Counted from the first letter of the stretch, positions 1 to 12,213 are shown. The stretch: 64,000 bases of DNA from Methylobacterium soli (GCF_008806385.1 NZ_VZZK01000006.1:124001-188000), one strand, 5' to 3'. Notes: generated from the sequence alone by a model not told the origin. Program-made: numbers and translations.

Positions 1-326
1 AGTGTAGCTTAACAAAAACTAACCAAACTCCAGCAACGGCGATGTTTGCGACAGGCGATGGCGAATCGTTTGCAAGATCAGCGGCGTGCCTCGACTCGCG
101 TTCTCGATTCTCCCAGGCGTCAGCTCCCTATTTCGGCTATCCCCGCAAGTCCCACTGTTAGGAGAACCGTAGCGAATTGTTGATAGGGTCGATCGATCGG
201 CAAAAGCCCGCTGTCGAGGGGTTGACTCTGCCGAAGATTCGCGTCTCGCAAATTCCTGCGGGGCCGCAAGCTTAGTGTGCGTACGCTCCGATTGGCGGAT
301 TCCGTCCTCGGTGCGAGGAGAGCGAA
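1..326. other. Region upstream of dnaA
   Basis: No coding sequence is supported in these 326 bases. The first 30 bases are AT-rich for this genome and contain ttaac-aaaaac-taacc (9-24), faintly like a CtrA-type half-site array. I found no good match to the DnaA box TTATCCACA on either strand, so I cannot place oriC here. The dnaA promoter must lie in this stretch. An AGGAG Shine-Dalgarno sequence sits at about 316-321, just before the ATG at 327. Confidence 0.5.
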
Positions 327-1820
327 ATGCAAGTCGACGGAAGCTTGGCGGACGGCGGCGGAAACAACGGCAACGGCACGAGCGCCGCCGAGACGGCGGC
401 GGCCTGGGCGCGGGTGAAGCGCCGGCTGCGCGCGGAGCTCGGCGAGGACGTGTTCGCGAGCTGGTTCGCCCGCCTCGAACTCGAGGACGTCTCCGCCGGA
501 ATCGCCCGCCTCACGGTCCCCACCCGCTTTCTCAAGAGCTGGATCGAATCCCATTACCTCGACCGCGTGCTGAACACCTTCCGCAGCGAGGTCGAGGCGG
601 TGTCGCGCATCGAGGTCGGCGTGCGCGGGCCGGCGGCCCCGGCGCGCCCCGTGGCGAGCCCGGTCAAGACGCATCCCGCCAGCGGCCCCCTCGCCCGCCT
701 GCACGCGGCCGGTTCTCAGACGCCCGTCCCGGCCGCCCTGGCGGAGCCGGAGAATGCGACGCGCGGGGAGGGCGGCGACCTCAACGGCGCTCCGCTCGAT
801 GTCCGGCTGACCTTCACGAGCTTCGTGGTCGGGCGCTCGAACGCCCTGGCCCACGCGGCGGCCGAGCGCGTCGCCCGCCATGACGGCGAGGGCGCGCTCT
901 ACAACCCGCTCTACTTCCACGCGGGCGTGGGCCTGGGCAAGACGCACCTGCTGCACGGGATCGGCCACGCCGCCCGCGAGGCCGGGCGCCGGGTGATCTA
1001 CCTCACCGCCGACCGCTTCATGTACGGCTTCGTCAACGCCCTGAAGACCCAGAACGCGCTGGCCTTCAAGGAGCGGCTGCGGGCGATCGACCTCCTGATC
1101 CTCGACGACGTCCAGTTCATCCAGGGCAAGTCGATCCAGGCCGAGTTCGGCCACACCATCAACGCGCTGATCGATGCCGGCCGTCAGGTCGTGGTCGCCT
1201 CCGACCGGCCGCCGACGGAGCTCGAAGCCCTCGACGAGCGCGTGCGCTCGCGCCTGGCCGGCGGCCTCGTCGTCGAGATCGGCAGCCTCGACGAACAGCT
1301 GCGCGCCTCGATCCTCTCGGCCCGGCTGGCGGCGGTGCGGGCCTCGCACCCGAATTTCGAGGTCTCGCCGACGGTCGCGGCCTATGTCGCCAAGGCGATC
1401 ACGGCGAATGGGCGCGACCTCGAAGGCGCGGTGAACCGGCTCCTGGCCCACGCGACCCTGACGGGCGCCACCGTGACGATGGAGACCGCCGAGACCGCGA
1501 TCCGCGACCTCGTGAAGAACCGCGAGCCGAAGCGCATCAAGATCGAGGACATCCAGAAGCTGGTGGCCTCCCGCTACAACGTCTCGCGCTCCGACATCCT
1601 GTCCGAGCGGCGCACCGCCGCGGTCGTAAAGCCGCGCCAGATCGCCATGTACCTCTCGAAGGTGCTGACCCTGCGCTCCCTTCCCGAGATCGGCCGCCGC
1701 TTCGGCGGGCGCGATCACACGACCGTGCTGCACGCGGTCCGCAAGATCGAGAAGCAGATCGGCGAGGACGCGGTGCTCGGCGATGAGGTCGAGCTGCTGA
1801 AGCGCATGCTGCAGGATTGA
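327..1820 (+). CDS. dnaA: Chromosomal replication initiator DnaA
   Basis: DnaA is the AAA+ ATPase that binds DnaA boxes at oriC, melts the origin and recruits the DnaB helicase. The 497-residue protein has the family layout. An oligomerisation domain I lies at about residues 26-105 ([24 protein letters not shown]), followed by a low-complexity linker to about 160. The AAA+ core has Walker [12 protein letters not shown] near 198 and Walker [10 protein letters not shown] near 260. The C-terminal DNA-binding domain carries the DnaA signature [15 protein letters not shown] near 460. The usual GGVGLGKT is AGVGLGKT here, a mild variant. The ATG at 327 is preceded by a good AGGAG site. dnaN follows after 216 bases, as is common. 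Confidence 0.98.
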   Translation: MQVDGSLADGGGNNGNGTSAAETAAAWARVKRRLRAELGEDVFASWFARLELEDVSAGIARLTVPTRFLKSWIESHYLDRVLNTFRSEVEAVSRIEVGVRGPAAPARPVASPVKTHPASGPLARLHAAGSQTPVPAALAEPENATRGEGGDLNGAPLDVRLTFTSFVVGRSNALAHAAAERVARHDGEGALYNPLYFHAGVGLGKTHLLHGIGHAAREAGRRVIYLTADRFMYGFVNALKTQNALAFKERLRAIDLLILDDVQFIQGKSIQAEFGHTINALIDAGRQVVVASDRPPTELEALDERVRSRLAGGLVVEIGSLDEQLRASILSARLAAVRASHPNFEVSPTVAAYVAKAITANGRDLEGAVNRLLAHATLTGATVTMETAETAIRDLVKNREPKRIKIEDIQKLVASRYNVSRSDILSERRTAAVVKPRQIAMYLSKVLTLRSLPEIGRRFGGRDHTTVLHAVRKIEKQIGEDAVLGDEVELLKRMLQD

Positions 1821-2036
1821 GAGCGGCGGCCGCGCCCTTGGCGGGCATCGGAACTCTCGCTCGGGCGGGGGCCCCAATCGCGTCTTGGGGGTCCGCCCAG
1901 GTCGTCGCGCGGCCGCGATAGCACGGGAGCCGGGCGATCGGCCGCTTGCCATCCTGGCGGCCGTTCGCCAAGCTGTCCGGCCCCGATCCAGGCTGCCGGC
2001 CGCGGCAGGATTTTTCGAAGACCAGAGTATTTTGCG

Positions 2037-3158
2037 ATGAGAGTCACTGTCGAGCGCGCGGCCCTCCTTCGGTCGCTCGGCCACGTGCACCGCGTCGTCG
2101 AGCGGCGCAACACGATCCCGATCCTCTCGAACGTGCTCCTGCGCGCGGGCGAGGCCGGCCTCCAGCTCAAGGCAACCGACCTCGACATCGAGGTGACGGA
2201 GACGATCCCGGCCGACGTGGTCGATGCGGGCGCCACCACGGTGCCGGCCCACGTCATCTACGACATCGTCCGCAAGCTCCCGGACGGGGCCCAGGTTTCC
2301 CTGGAAACGGGCGCCGATTCCGGCCAGATGACGATCCGCTCCGGCCGCTCGCGCTTCTCCCTCGGGGCGCTGCCCGAGGGTGATTTCCCGGACCTCGCCG
2401 CGGGCGAGCTGCCGAACGGCTTTTCCCTGCCCGCCGCGGACCTGAAGCGCCTCATCGACAAGACCCAGTTCGCGATCTCGACCGAGGAGACGCGCTACTA
2501 CCTCAACGGCATCTACCTGCACACGATCGAGGTCGAGGGCAGCCTCAAGATGCGGGCGGTCGCCACCGACGGGCACCGCCTCGCCCGGGTCGAGATGGAC
2601 GCGCCCGACGGCAGCCGCGGCATGCCGGGCATCATCGTGCCGCGCAAGGCGGTGGCGGAGATCCAGAAGCTCGTGGATGACGGGGGCGAGAGCGTCGCGA
2701 TCGAGCTGTCGCCGGCCAAGATCCGCCTGCAATTCGCCAGCGGCGTCACCCTGATCTCGAAGCTGATCGACGGCACCTTTCCGGATTACCAGCGCGTCAT
2801 CCCGACCGGCAACGACAAGCGCCTCACGGTCGAGCGCGACCCCTTCGCCAAGGCGGTGGACCGGGTCTCGACGATCTCGTCGGAGCGCGGCCGCGCCGTG
2901 AAGCTCGGGCTGCAGGAAGGGCGCCTCGCGCTCTCGGTGAACAACCCGGATTCGGGCAGCGCCACCGAGGAGCTCGACGTCGATTACGAGGCCGCCGGCC
3001 TCGATATCGGCTTCAACGCCCGCTACCTCCTCGACATCACGAGCCAGCTCGAGGGCGACACCGCCCTGTTCAAGCTCGCCGATCCGGGCTCGCCCACCGT
3101 GATCCAGGACCGTGAGGGGGCGTCTGCCCTCTACGTCCTGATGCCGATGCGGGTGTGA
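2037..3158 (+). CDS. dnaN: DNA polymerase III beta sliding clamp
   Basis: DnaN is the ring-shaped processivity clamp that tethers DNA polymerase III to the template. It also serves as a binding platform for other replication and repair proteins. The 373-residue length and three repeated clamp domains fit the family. Recognisable blocks are the N-terminal VERRNTIPILSNVLL, the central TRYYLNGIYLH and ATDGHRLARV, and the C-terminal end YVLMPMRV. Its stop codon overlaps the GTG start of recF (GTGA), so the two are probably translationally coupled. The 216-base gap after dnaA may hold a separate promoter, but none is obvious. The ATG start is immediately followed by the conserved RVTVERAALL beginning. 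Confidence 0.98.
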   Translation: MRVTVERAALLRSLGHVHRVVERRNTIPILSNVLLRAGEAGLQLKATDLDIEVTETIPADVVDAGATTVPAHVIYDIVRKLPDGAQVSLETGADSGQMTIRSGRSRFSLGALPEGDFPDLAAGELPNGFSLPAADLKRLIDKTQFAISTEETRYYLNGIYLHTIEVEGSLKMRAVATDGHRLARVEMDAPDGSRGMPGIIVPRKAVAEIQKLVDDGGESVAIELSPAKIRLQFASGVTLISKLIDGTFPDYQRVIPTGNDKRLTVERDPFAKAVDRVSTISSERGRAVKLGLQEGRLALSVNNPDSGSATEELDVDYEAAGLDIGFNARYLLDITSQLEGDTALFKLADPGSPTVIQDREGASALYVLMPMRV

Positions 3159-4360
3159 GCGGGGCCGAGGCTTCGCCGATCCCGTCCGGGCCGGATCCCG
3201 AGACAGACCTCCCGGCGGGCGGACAGCGCCTGAGCCGGCTGATCGCGCGCGACTTCCGCAACCATGCGGAACTCGATCTCGCGATCGGCCGGCGCTTCGT
3301 CGCGCTCGTCGGCGAGAACGGGGCCGGCAAGACCAATCTGCTCGAGGCGATCTCCCTGTTCTCGCCGGGCCGGGGCCTCCGGCGCGCGGACTTTGCCACG
3401 ATGGCGCGCGTCGGCGGCCCCGGGGGCTTCGCCGTCTCGCTGACGCTGGCGCGCGACGAATCCGAGCATCGCCTCGGTACCGGCTGCGAGCCGCCGGGCT
3501 ACGAGGCGCGCGCGAGCCGCCTCTGCCGGATCGACGGCGCCACCGTGCCCTCGCCCGTGGCCTTCGCGGAGTTCCTGCGGATCGTCTGGCTGACCCCCGA
3601 TTTCGACGGGCTGTTCCGGGGCCCGGCCGGCGACCGCCGCCGCTTCCTCGACCGTCTGGTCCTCGCGGTGGATGCCGCCCATGGCAGCCGCGTCAGCGCC
3701 ATGGAGCGGGCCCTGCGCTCGCGCAACCGCCTCCTGGAGGAGCGGCCGGGGGATTCGCAATGGCTCGACGCGATCGAGCGGGAGGTGGCCGAGCTCGGCG
3801 TCGCCGTGGCGCTCGCCCGCCGCGAGACGGTGGAGCGCCTCGACCGGCTCATCGCCGAGACCCGCGACGATGCCGAGCCCTTCCCCTGGGCGAGCCTGCG
3901 CCTCGAAGGGGATCTCGACGACCTCGTGGCGGTGTGGCCGGCGATCGAGGCGGAGGACCGCTTCCGCCTCGCCCTGCGCCAGGGCCGGCACCGCGACCGG
4001 GCGGCGGGGCGGACCCTGACGGGGCCGCAGACCACCGACCTCGTGGTGCGCCACGGGCCCAAGGACGTGCCGGCCGCGACCGCGTCGACGGGCGAGCAGA
4101 AGGCCCTGCTGATCGGGCTGGTGCTCGCCCATGCCCGCCTCGTCCAGGCCATGAGCGGCATCGCGCCCGTGATCCTCCTCGACGAGGTCGCGGCCCATCT
4201 CGACCCGCGCCGCCGCACCGGCCTGTTCGATGCGCTGGAGGCGCTGCCGGGCCAGGTCTGGATGACGGGGGCGGACCCGGCGCTGTTCGCGGAGCTGAGC
4301 GGGCGCGCCGATGTGGTACGGGTCGCGGATGGGCGGATCGTGCCGCCCGCCGCCCCCTGA
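3155..4360 (+). CDS. recF: DNA replication/repair protein RecF
   Basis: RecF is an SMC-like ATPase that, with RecO and RecR, loads RecA onto gapped single-stranded DNA. The 401-residue protein has Walker A GENGAGKT at 53-60, an ABC-type signature STGEQKALL near 311 and Walker B VILLDEVAAHLD near 338. It starts at a GTG that overlaps the dnaN stop codon by four bases. The first ~22 residues form a Pro/Gly-rich leader before the conserved LSRLIARDFRNH, so a later start cannot be excluded, but the GTGA overlap favours this one. An AT-rich region with no recognised gene follows. Confidence 0.96.
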   Translation: MSGAEASPIPSGPDPETDLPAGGQRLSRLIARDFRNHAELDLAIGRRFVALVGENGAGKTNLLEAISLFSPGRGLRRADFATMARVGGPGGFAVSLTLARDESEHRLGTGCEPPGYEARASRLCRIDGATVPSPVAFAEFLRIVWLTPDFDGLFRGPAGDRRRFLDRLVLAVDAAHGSRVSAMERALRSRNRLLEERPGDSQWLDAIEREVAELGVAVALARRETVERLDRLIAETRDDAEPFPWASLRLEGDLDDLVAVWPAIEAEDRFRLALRQGRHRDRAAGRTLTGPQTTDLVVRHGPKDVPAATASTGEQKALLIGLVLAHARLVQAMSGIAPVILLDEVAAHLDPRRRTGLFDALEALPGQVWMTGADPALFAELSGRADVVRVADGRIVPPAAP

Positions 4361-4806
4361 ACCGCGGGGCCGGCGCCGTCCAGGTCATCGCGGCACGCTA
4401 GGGTTCCGGACCCATGAGGCCGGTGCGCCCGGCCGCACTCTGGTTCAGGCTCTCGTGCGAGGAGCCCAGGGATCAGTTGTGACGACGGACGATCGGTTCG
4501 CGAAGATCGCGCCGCATCGCCGCACGCGACAGCGGCTCGGCCATCGACTCCCGCTCTGCACTCTGCCTTGACACCCCTCCGATACTGCTCGTGAGTACGG
4601 AATGCTGCCCGAATCTTGGATAGTCTGATAATTTGCTGCGCTGCGCGATAATACTGATAATATACTGTACAGTCGAAAAAGCGTTCATTGATGCAGGGTG
4701 GAGCCGGATATCGCTGTGTCGAGCTGGCTGAGGCGGCCATGATCGATTGTGGCTGGACTTTTCTAGGTTCAATGGCGCTGCGGCACGCACGAGGGAAGGA
4801 GGGCGC
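4361..4806. other. Gene-free region with AT-rich island after recF
   Basis: These 446 bases hold no supported gene. The striking part is an AT-rich island at about 4600-4690 in an otherwise very GC-rich sequence. It includes ctgataat twice (4625-4632 and 4654-4661), gataata twice (4647-4653 and 4656-4662) and a tatact hexamer at 4661-4666. It could be promoter or leader DNA for the cupin gene, a helically unstable element, or the edge of acquired DNA. No DnaA box accompanies it. A TTGACA hexamer at 4568-4573 has no well-spaced -10 box. Confidence 0.5.
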
Positions 4807-5217
4807 ATGTTAAGCAGGCGAATGTTCACCGGTTGCGCGATCTGCGCAGCGATTGGATTCGTGGCGGATGACGCTTCGGCGCAGACGCCGAGTGGGATAA
4901 AGCGAACGATCACTGCGCGGATCGACGGTCCGGTCGAGGGATACGAGACGCTGGAAGTGATCGTCGATCTCGAGCCGGATTTTGTCCTTGGCTGGCACAC
5001 CCATCCAGGCACCGAGGCGGGCTATACACTCGAGGGCGCCGGCGAATTGCTCATCAAGGGCGAAGCGACGAAGATGATAAAACCCGGCTTTTCCTGGATA
5101 ACGGCGCCGGAAACCCCGCACACGCTGAAGAATGGATCGCAGGCAACCAAGCTGTTCGTCACATTCACGGTCCAGAAGGGAAAGCCTCTGGCGACTCCCG
5201 TTCCAGCGCCGACGTGA
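4807..5217 (+). CDS. Exported cupin-domain protein
   Basis: A 136-residue protein with a hydrophobic N-terminal segment ending DDASAQ (probable cleavage after about residue 25), then a single small beta-barrel cupin domain. Candidate metal ligands are H64 and H66 in GWHTHPGTE, E70, and H105 in ETPHTLKNG, matching the two conserved cupin motifs. Such periplasmic cupins bind a metal ion, but their substrates are often unknown, and none can be assigned here. The ATG at 4807 is chosen over an upstream TTG at 4747 because of the AAGGAGG site directly before it and the signal peptide that follows. Base composition is less GC-skewed than its neighbours, which suggests an accessory origin. Confidence 0.85.
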   Translation: MLSRRMFTGCAICAAIGFVADDASAQTPSGIKRTITARIDGPVEGYETLEVIVDLEPDFVLGWHTHPGTEAGYTLEGAGELLIKGEATKMIKPGFSWITAPETPHTLKNGSQATKLFVTFTVQKGKPLATPVPAPT

Positions 5218-5221
5218 GCGC

Positions 5222-5767
5222 CCCCGTGATGGGTCCGGAGCCCGGAGCGCTTCGCTGAGGTGGTTGCCGGTTTGGCGCAGGTGAGCGCGTCGAAGGCTTG
5301 AGGTCGTTCCCGCTCGCGACGCGATCGGAAAACGGCTCTCGGGGAACGCCGCGCGGATGCCTGTCCGGGAGAGGTCGCATCCGACGAAGGGCAGCGGCTC
5401 GTCATCGGCCTGCGCGCAGGCATCGGCGCAGCGCGGCCCCTGCTGAGTCGGATGGCCCTGGCCGTCGCGGCGGAACGCCGCGAGCGCCCCGGTGCTTTCC
5501 GGCTCGGCGACGGCCACAATCCTGATATGCGACCATGCCAGAAACTCCTGGACCTGCGCGCCCGAATCCGCGACGGACTGCGCCGTCTCTCGCGAGAGGG
5601 CGTGCCCGCGCCCCCGGTGCGTCGGCGAGGGCCGTTCGAACCGCTTCCGTCCCGCTCACCCGCGCGACGGATTCCAGCGTGTCGGTCGGCCCCTTGACCG
5701 TGTCGCCGCGGGTGTCAGGACCCAGGGTGACCGCCCGTGTGTCGACAAAATTGCGTGAGGTCGACAC
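5222..5767 (-). pseudogene. Frameshifted minus-strand reading frame, unknown family
   Basis: A minus-strand frame opens at a GTG (5767) and reads about 51 residues to TALADAP with strongly GC-biased third codon positions. It then hits a C5 run at 5611-5615 (G5 on the coding strand). Removing one base from the run continues the same codon bias into [38 protein letters not shown] and onward to about 5222. Without the correction the first frame ends at 5402, and the second has a start only at 5517. I do not recognise the family. Beyond about 5222 the second frame runs antisense through the cupin gene, so the true 3' end is unclear. It may be a pseudogene, a sequencing error, or chance. Confidence 0.35.
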
Positions 5768-5813
5768 GAGCGCCCTTCAACCCGTCACGCCGCCGGATAG
5801 TCCTGAGATTCCC

Positions 5814-7673
5814 ATGACCTCACGCCTCGACGAGGCCCGCGCCGCCCTCCGGAAAACCTTCGGGTACGATGATTTCCGGCCCGGTCAGGCCGAGGTGATC
5901 GGCAGCGTCCTCGACGGCGCGGACGTGTTCGCCGTGATGCCCACGGGCTCGGGCAAGTCGATGACCTACCAGCTGCCGGCGCTGGTGGAGGATTCATTGA
6001 CGGTGGTCGTGTCGCCGCTGATCGCCCTGATGCACGATCAGGTGCAGCAGATGCTCGGCTTCGGCCTGGCGGCCGCCACCCTCAACTCGACGGTGCCGGA
6101 GGCGGCCTCGCGCGAGACCTGGCGGCGCATCCGCTCGGGCGATCTGCGGCTGCTCTTCGTCTCCCCGGAGCGGCTGCTGATGGAGGGCTGCATGGATGCC
6201 CTGCGCAGCGCCGGCGTGCGCCGCCTCGCCGTGGACGAGGCGCATTGCGTCTCGCAATGGGGGCATGATTTCCGGCCCGAATACCGGGATATCGCCCGCG
6301 CCCGCGAGGCCCTCGGCAACGTTCAGGTGCTGGCGCTGACCGCGACCGCCGACAAGGCGACGCGGGCCGACATCGCCGAGCGGCTGTTTCCGGCGGGCCG
6401 CGAGACGCGGACCTTCGTCCATTCCTTCGACCGCCCGAACATCCGCCTGACCTTCGTGCCGAAGGACAACCCGACCCGGCAGATCGAGCGGTTCCTGAAG
6501 CACCGCCGCTCCGAGAGCGGGATCATCTACTGCTCCTCGCGCAAGCGCACCGAGCAGCTGGCCGAGAGCCTCGCGCGCGACGGCTTCAACGCCCTGCCCT
6601 ACCATGCCGGCCTCGACCAGGGCACGCGGATGAGGAACCAGGACACCTTCCTGCAGGAGGACGGAGTCGTGATGACCGCGACGGTCGCCTTCGGGATGGG
6701 CATCAACAAGCCTGACGTGCGCTTCGTCTGCCACGCGGACATGCCCTCGAATGTCGAGGGCTATTACCAGGAGATCGGCCGCGCCGGCCGCGACGGGCTG
6801 CCCGCCGACACGCTGACGATCTACGGGCTCGACGACATGGCCCTGCGCCGCCGCCAGATCGACGAGAAGGAGGTGCCGGACGAGCGCCGCCGCGTCGAGC
6901 GGCGCAAGCTCGAGGCGATGATCGCCCTGTGCGAGGGCGCGACCTGCCGGCGCCAATCCCTGCTGGGCTATTTCGGCGAGACGAGCGAGCCGTGCGGCCG
7001 CTGCGACCTCTGCCGCGGCGGCGTCTCGCTCATCGACGGCACCGTCCCGGCCCAGAAGGTGCTCTCCGCCATCGTGCGCACCGGCCAGCGCTTCGGCGCC
7101 GCCTATATCTGCGACGTCGTCGGCGGCAAGGAATCGGACTCGATCCGCCGCAACGGCCATGCCGGCCTGAAGACCTTCGGGGTCGGCGCCGACAAGCCCG
7201 TGGCGGCCTGGCGCGCCATCTTGCGCCAGCTCTTCGCCGCCGGCGCGGTGGCGGAGAACGGCGACGGCTATGGCGGCCTCGCCATGACCGAGAAGGGCGA
7301 GGCGATCCTGTTCGGGCGCGAGCCGATCCGGTTCCGGCCGGACCCGGAGCCCCGGGCCGCCGAGCCGCGCGAGCGCCGCCGCACCGCCGCCCGCGACGAC
7401 GAGGCGCTGGCCCTGAGCGAGGCGGACGAGGCCCTGTTCCAGCATCTGCGGGGCCTGCGCGCCACGATCGCGCGGGCCGAGGGCATCGCGGCCTTCATGG
7501 TTTTCCCCGACCGCACCCTGATCGAGATGGCCCGCGCCAAGCCCGTCGACCTCTGGGCCCTGCGGAGTGTGCACGGCGTCGGCGAGCGCAAGCGCGAGGC
7601 CTATGGCGAGCGCTTCGTCGCCGCGATCGCGGATTTCCTGTCGCGGCCCCCGGAGGCGCAGGCCGCCCGCTGA
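5814..7673 (+). CDS. recQ: ATP-dependent DNA helicase RecQ
   Basis: RecQ is a 3'-5' superfamily 2 helicase that resolves recombination and stalled-fork intermediates. The 619-residue protein has the Q-motif region FRPGQAEVI (22-30), Walker [10 protein letters not shown] (42-50) and DEAH box [18 protein letters not shown] near 140. It continues with the helicase C-terminal domain ([12 protein letters not shown]), a zinc-binding Cys cluster ([11 protein letters not shown] to CGRCDLC, about 373-400), a winged-helix RQC region and a C-terminal HRDC domain (about 540-615). The ATG at 5814 directly precedes the conserved start. The longer in-frame extension to 5535 is low-complexity and unlikely to be translated. 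Confidence 0.96.
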   Translation: MTSRLDEARAALRKTFGYDDFRPGQAEVIGSVLDGADVFAVMPTGSGKSMTYQLPALVEDSLTVVVSPLIALMHDQVQQMLGFGLAAATLNSTVPEAASRETWRRIRSGDLRLLFVSPERLLMEGCMDALRSAGVRRLAVDEAHCVSQWGHDFRPEYRDIARAREALGNVQVLALTATADKATRADIAERLFPAGRETRTFVHSFDRPNIRLTFVPKDNPTRQIERFLKHRRSESGIIYCSSRKRTEQLAESLARDGFNALPYHAGLDQGTRMRNQDTFLQEDGVVMTATVAFGMGINKPDVRFVCHADMPSNVEGYYQEIGRAGRDGLPADTLTIYGLDDMALRRRQIDEKEVPDERRRVERRKLEAMIALCEGATCRRQSLLGYFGETSEPCGRCDLCRGGVSLIDGTVPAQKVLSAIVRTGQRFGAAYICDVVGGKESDSIRRNGHAGLKTFGVGADKPVAAWRAILRQLFAAGAVAENGDGYGGLAMTEKGEAILFGREPIRFRPDPEPRAAEPRERRRTAARDDEALALSEADEALFQHLRGLRATIARAEGIAAFMVFPDRTLIEMARAKPVDLWALRSVHGVGERKREAYGERFVAAIADFLSRPPEAQAAR

Positions 7674-7815
7674 ACGCTTTTTCCTCGTCTGCGCGGGGCG
7701 GCGTCGTGTAGGGACGCTTTCACGCTCCGAATCACTCCGACGCCCCCAACCGCACGGCTCCGTCATCTCGAACACAAGCGATTCCCGCCAAGGCAAGGGC
7801 CGGCAGGTCTTCTAC

Positions 7816-8985
7816 ATGCCGGGGTTCGACCCGCGCCCGCCCGAGACCTATTGGGGCCTGTTCCGCCGCGAGAGCCGGATCACCGCCGGGCGCCGCGGCC
7901 ACGCCATCGCGGTCAGCGACCCGGCGCGCGCGGAGGACGGCCTCAGCCTGGATTGGACCATCGACTTCGACGGGGCGCGCACGCGCTACAGCCTCCTGCG
8001 CTGGGACGACATCGTGGGGGCGCGCTTCCCGCGCTCGAACTGGCGCCGCCTGCGCGACGTCCCGGCCCTGTGGTGGCGGCTCCGGCGCGTCGGCTATATC
8101 CGCCGCTTCCAGCAGGAGGCGCGGCGCTTCGCGACCGTCATCCTCGGCGTGCACTGGATCTTCCTCGCCCTGGTGGCCCTCAGCCTCGGGCTGGCGACCG
8201 GCGCCATGCTGGCACTGCCGCAGGCGGCCCGTCCCTGGTCGCTCCTGGCGATTCCCCCAGTGGCCTACGCGATCCTCGGCCTGATCATGGCGCTGACGCG
8301 GGGCAAGCCGCTCTACGTGGCGCATCTCGTCGACGACACTACCTTCACGCATGATCACGCGAGCGGGGCCGAGATGCGCATGCATGGGCGGCTCGACGCC
8401 TTCGCGGAGGGCATCCGCGCCGCCGAGGCGAGCGCGTCCGAGCTCGTGCTGATCGGGCATTCCTCGTCGAGCTTCCTGGCCATCGAGGCCCTCGACCGGA
8501 TCCTCGCCATCGATCCCGAATTCGGCCGGCGCGGCACGCCCGTCTCCCTCGTGACCATCGGCAGCGTGATCCCCTGGATCGCCCTCGACCCGCAGGCGGG
8601 CCAGGTCCGGCGCGCCCTCGCGCGGGTGGCGGAAGCCGGCGCGATCGGCTGGCTCGACGTGCGGGCCGACTGGGACTGGCTGTCGATCCACCTGCGCGAC
8701 CCGCTGATCGCCTCCGGCATCCCCTCGCCCGGCCCCGATCGCCCGGCCGTGATCCGCGTGCGCATCCAGGACCTGATCGATGCCGAGCTCCTCGCCCGGC
8801 GCAAATGGAACCTGTTCCAGATGCATTTCCAGTTGTTGATGTCGAGCCGCGATCCGGCCGCCTTCGACTACATCGTCTTCGTGGCCGGCCCGGAGCCGAT
8901 CCACGCGATGATCGCGCGGACCTGCCGTCCGGGCACGGCGCAGGAGGCGCCCATCCTGGAAGCGGCCGCCTCGACCTTGAGCTGA
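7816..8985 (+). CDS. Membrane-associated alpha/beta hydrolase-like protein
   Basis: About 390 residues beginning in the region [15 protein letters not shown]. Two hydrophobic segments (about 109-135 and 142-162) form a hairpin membrane anchor in the middle of the protein. After them comes a serine-hydrolase elbow, LIGHSSSSF (candidate nucleophile Ser near 216), in a lipase-like alpha/beta fold. The substrate is unknown. No ATG, GTG or TTG exists in frame between the recQ stop codon and 7816. The ATG at 7816 cuts into what looks like the first beta strand (RQVFYMPGF), so the real start may be non-standard, for example ATC at 7777. recQ ends 142 bases upstream on the same strand. Confidence 0.8.
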   Translation: MPGFDPRPPETYWGLFRRESRITAGRRGHAIAVSDPARAEDGLSLDWTIDFDGARTRYSLLRWDDIVGARFPRSNWRRLRDVPALWWRLRRVGYIRRFQQEARRFATVILGVHWIFLALVALSLGLATGAMLALPQAARPWSLLAIPPVAYAILGLIMALTRGKPLYVAHLVDDTTFTHDHASGAEMRMHGRLDAFAEGIRAAEASASELVLIGHSSSSFLAIEALDRILAIDPEFGRRGTPVSLVTIGSVIPWIALDPQAGQVRRALARVAEAGAIGWLDVRADWDWLSIHLRDPLIASGIPSPGPDRPAVIRVRIQDLIDAELLARRKWNLFQMHFQLLMSSRDPAAFDYIVFVAGPEPIHAMIARTCRPGTAQEAPILEAAASTLS

Positions 8986-9148
8986 GCGCCCGCAATCCAT
9001 ACCCTATGCGGGGAGCGGCGCGATCGATTGTTGCCAGCGCGGGCGCTTCCGCACTAGAGCCGTCGCAACTGCGGCCATCGACGCCGGGGCGGATGCCTTG
9101 TGCCCCGTCTCGCGCCGGACAGGCCCGACCCTCCGCCGAGACTGCTGC

Positions 9149-11374
<2,226 letters not shown>

Positions 11375-11409
11375 GCCGCCCTCCCCCGAGATGCTGCAGG
11401 AGTGACACG

Positions 11410-11646
11410 ATGCCGATGGATGCGCGCGAGATCGAGACGATGATCCGCGAGGCGCTGCCCGACGCCCAGGTGGAGATCCGGGATCTCGCCGGCGACGGCG
11501 ACCATTACGCCGCCACCGTTCTGTCGTCGGCCTTCAAGGGCAAGACGCGGGTGGCCCAGCACCAGATGGTCTACGGGGCGCTCCAGGGGCGGATGGGGGG
11601 CGTGCTCCACGCGCTTGCGCTGACGACGGGCGTCCCGCAGGATTAG
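11410..11646 (+). CDS. BolA family protein
   Basis: A 78-residue BolA-fold protein, whose relatives pair with monothiol glutaredoxins in iron-sulfur cluster trafficking and iron sensing. It has the compact alpha/beta sequence of the family: MDAREIETMIREALPDAQVE, then DHYAATVLSSAFKGKTRVAQ and HQMVYGALQ, with the conserved His of the HQMVY block. It starts at an ATG 36 bases after purL and is followed by grxD, its expected functional partner. This gene is in the same frame as a long alternative frame running through purL. Only the part from 11410 is coding. Confidence 0.92.
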   Translation: MPMDAREIETMIREALPDAQVEIRDLAGDGDHYAATVLSSAFKGKTRVAQHQMVYGALQGRMGGVLHALALTTGVPQD

Positions 11647-11678
11647 GCTCCCGCCGGATCGCGAGGAGCTTGCGCCTG

Positions 11679-11795
11679 ATGGACCAGCCGACGCTCGACG
11701 ACGACCACGCGGCGCCGCCGCGCGACCACGCGCAGGGGCCTGGCCGTCGCGAATGCCCGGCCGCGGTGTTGAAAAAGACCGGCGACCATCCCTAA
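11679..11795 (+). CDS. Possible 38-residue ORF, uncertain
   Basis: A short frame begins at an ATG 33 bases after the bolA stop, with a GAGGAG sequence 11 bases upstream, and ends with TAA just before grxD. It encodes a hydrophilic peptide rich in Asp, His, Pro and Arg (MDQPTLDDDHAAPPRDHAQG at the start). It resembles no family I know. It may be leader sequence of the grxD transcript rather than a gene. Confidence 0.25.
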   Translation: MDQPTLDDDHAAPPRDHAQGPGRRECPAAVLKKTGDHP

Positions 11796-11823
11796 ATCAA
11801 GCGCATCGAGCAAGGACGAGACC

Positions 11824-12162
11824 ATGACCGACGTCAACGCAGCCATCGAGACCGAGATCAAGTCGCAGGACGTGGTCGTGTTCATGAAGGGCACGCCGCA
11901 ATTCCCCATGTGCGGCTTCTCGGGCCAGGTGGTCCAGATCCTCAATCACCTCGGGGTGCCGTTCAAGGGCGTGAACGTCCTCGACGACATGGCGATCCGC
12001 GACGGCATCAAGGCCTATTCGAACTGGCCGACCATCCCGCAGATCTACGTGAAGGGCGAGTTCGTCGGCGGCTGCGACATCACCCGCGAGATGTTCCAGT
12101 CGGGCGAGCTGCAGCAATTCCTGTCCGAGAAGGGCGTGCCGCTGAAGACTGCAGCAGCCTGA
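11824..12162 (+). CDS. grxD: Monothiol glutaredoxin, Grx4/GrxD type
   Basis: A 112-residue CGFS-type glutaredoxin that binds a [2Fe-2S] cluster with glutathione and delivers it to acceptors, usually with a BolA partner. The signature FMKGTPQFPMCGFSGQVVQI contains the single active Cys in CGFS. Further conserved blocks are SNWPTIPQIYVKGEFVGGCD and the TREMFQSGELQQ helix. It lies downstream of bolA. A strong intrinsic terminator 52 bases after its stop closes the purL-bolA-grxD group. Confidence 0.96.
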   Translation: MTDVNAAIETEIKSQDVVVFMKGTPQFPMCGFSGQVVQILNHLGVPFKGVNVLDDMAIRDGIKAYSNWPTIPQIYVKGEFVGGCDITREMFQSGELQQFLSEKGVPLKTAAA

Positions 12163-12213
12163 TGCGGGCAGCCTGATCCGGGCGGAATCCCGGATCCCGG
12201 GATCTTCGGAAAT

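Noticed and set aside
120..2732. An 870-codon minus-strand open frame opposite dnaA and dnaN
   Set aside because: It is antisense to two certain genes and its protein is Arg/Asp/His-rich low-complexity sequence, the usual artefact of GC-rich DNA.
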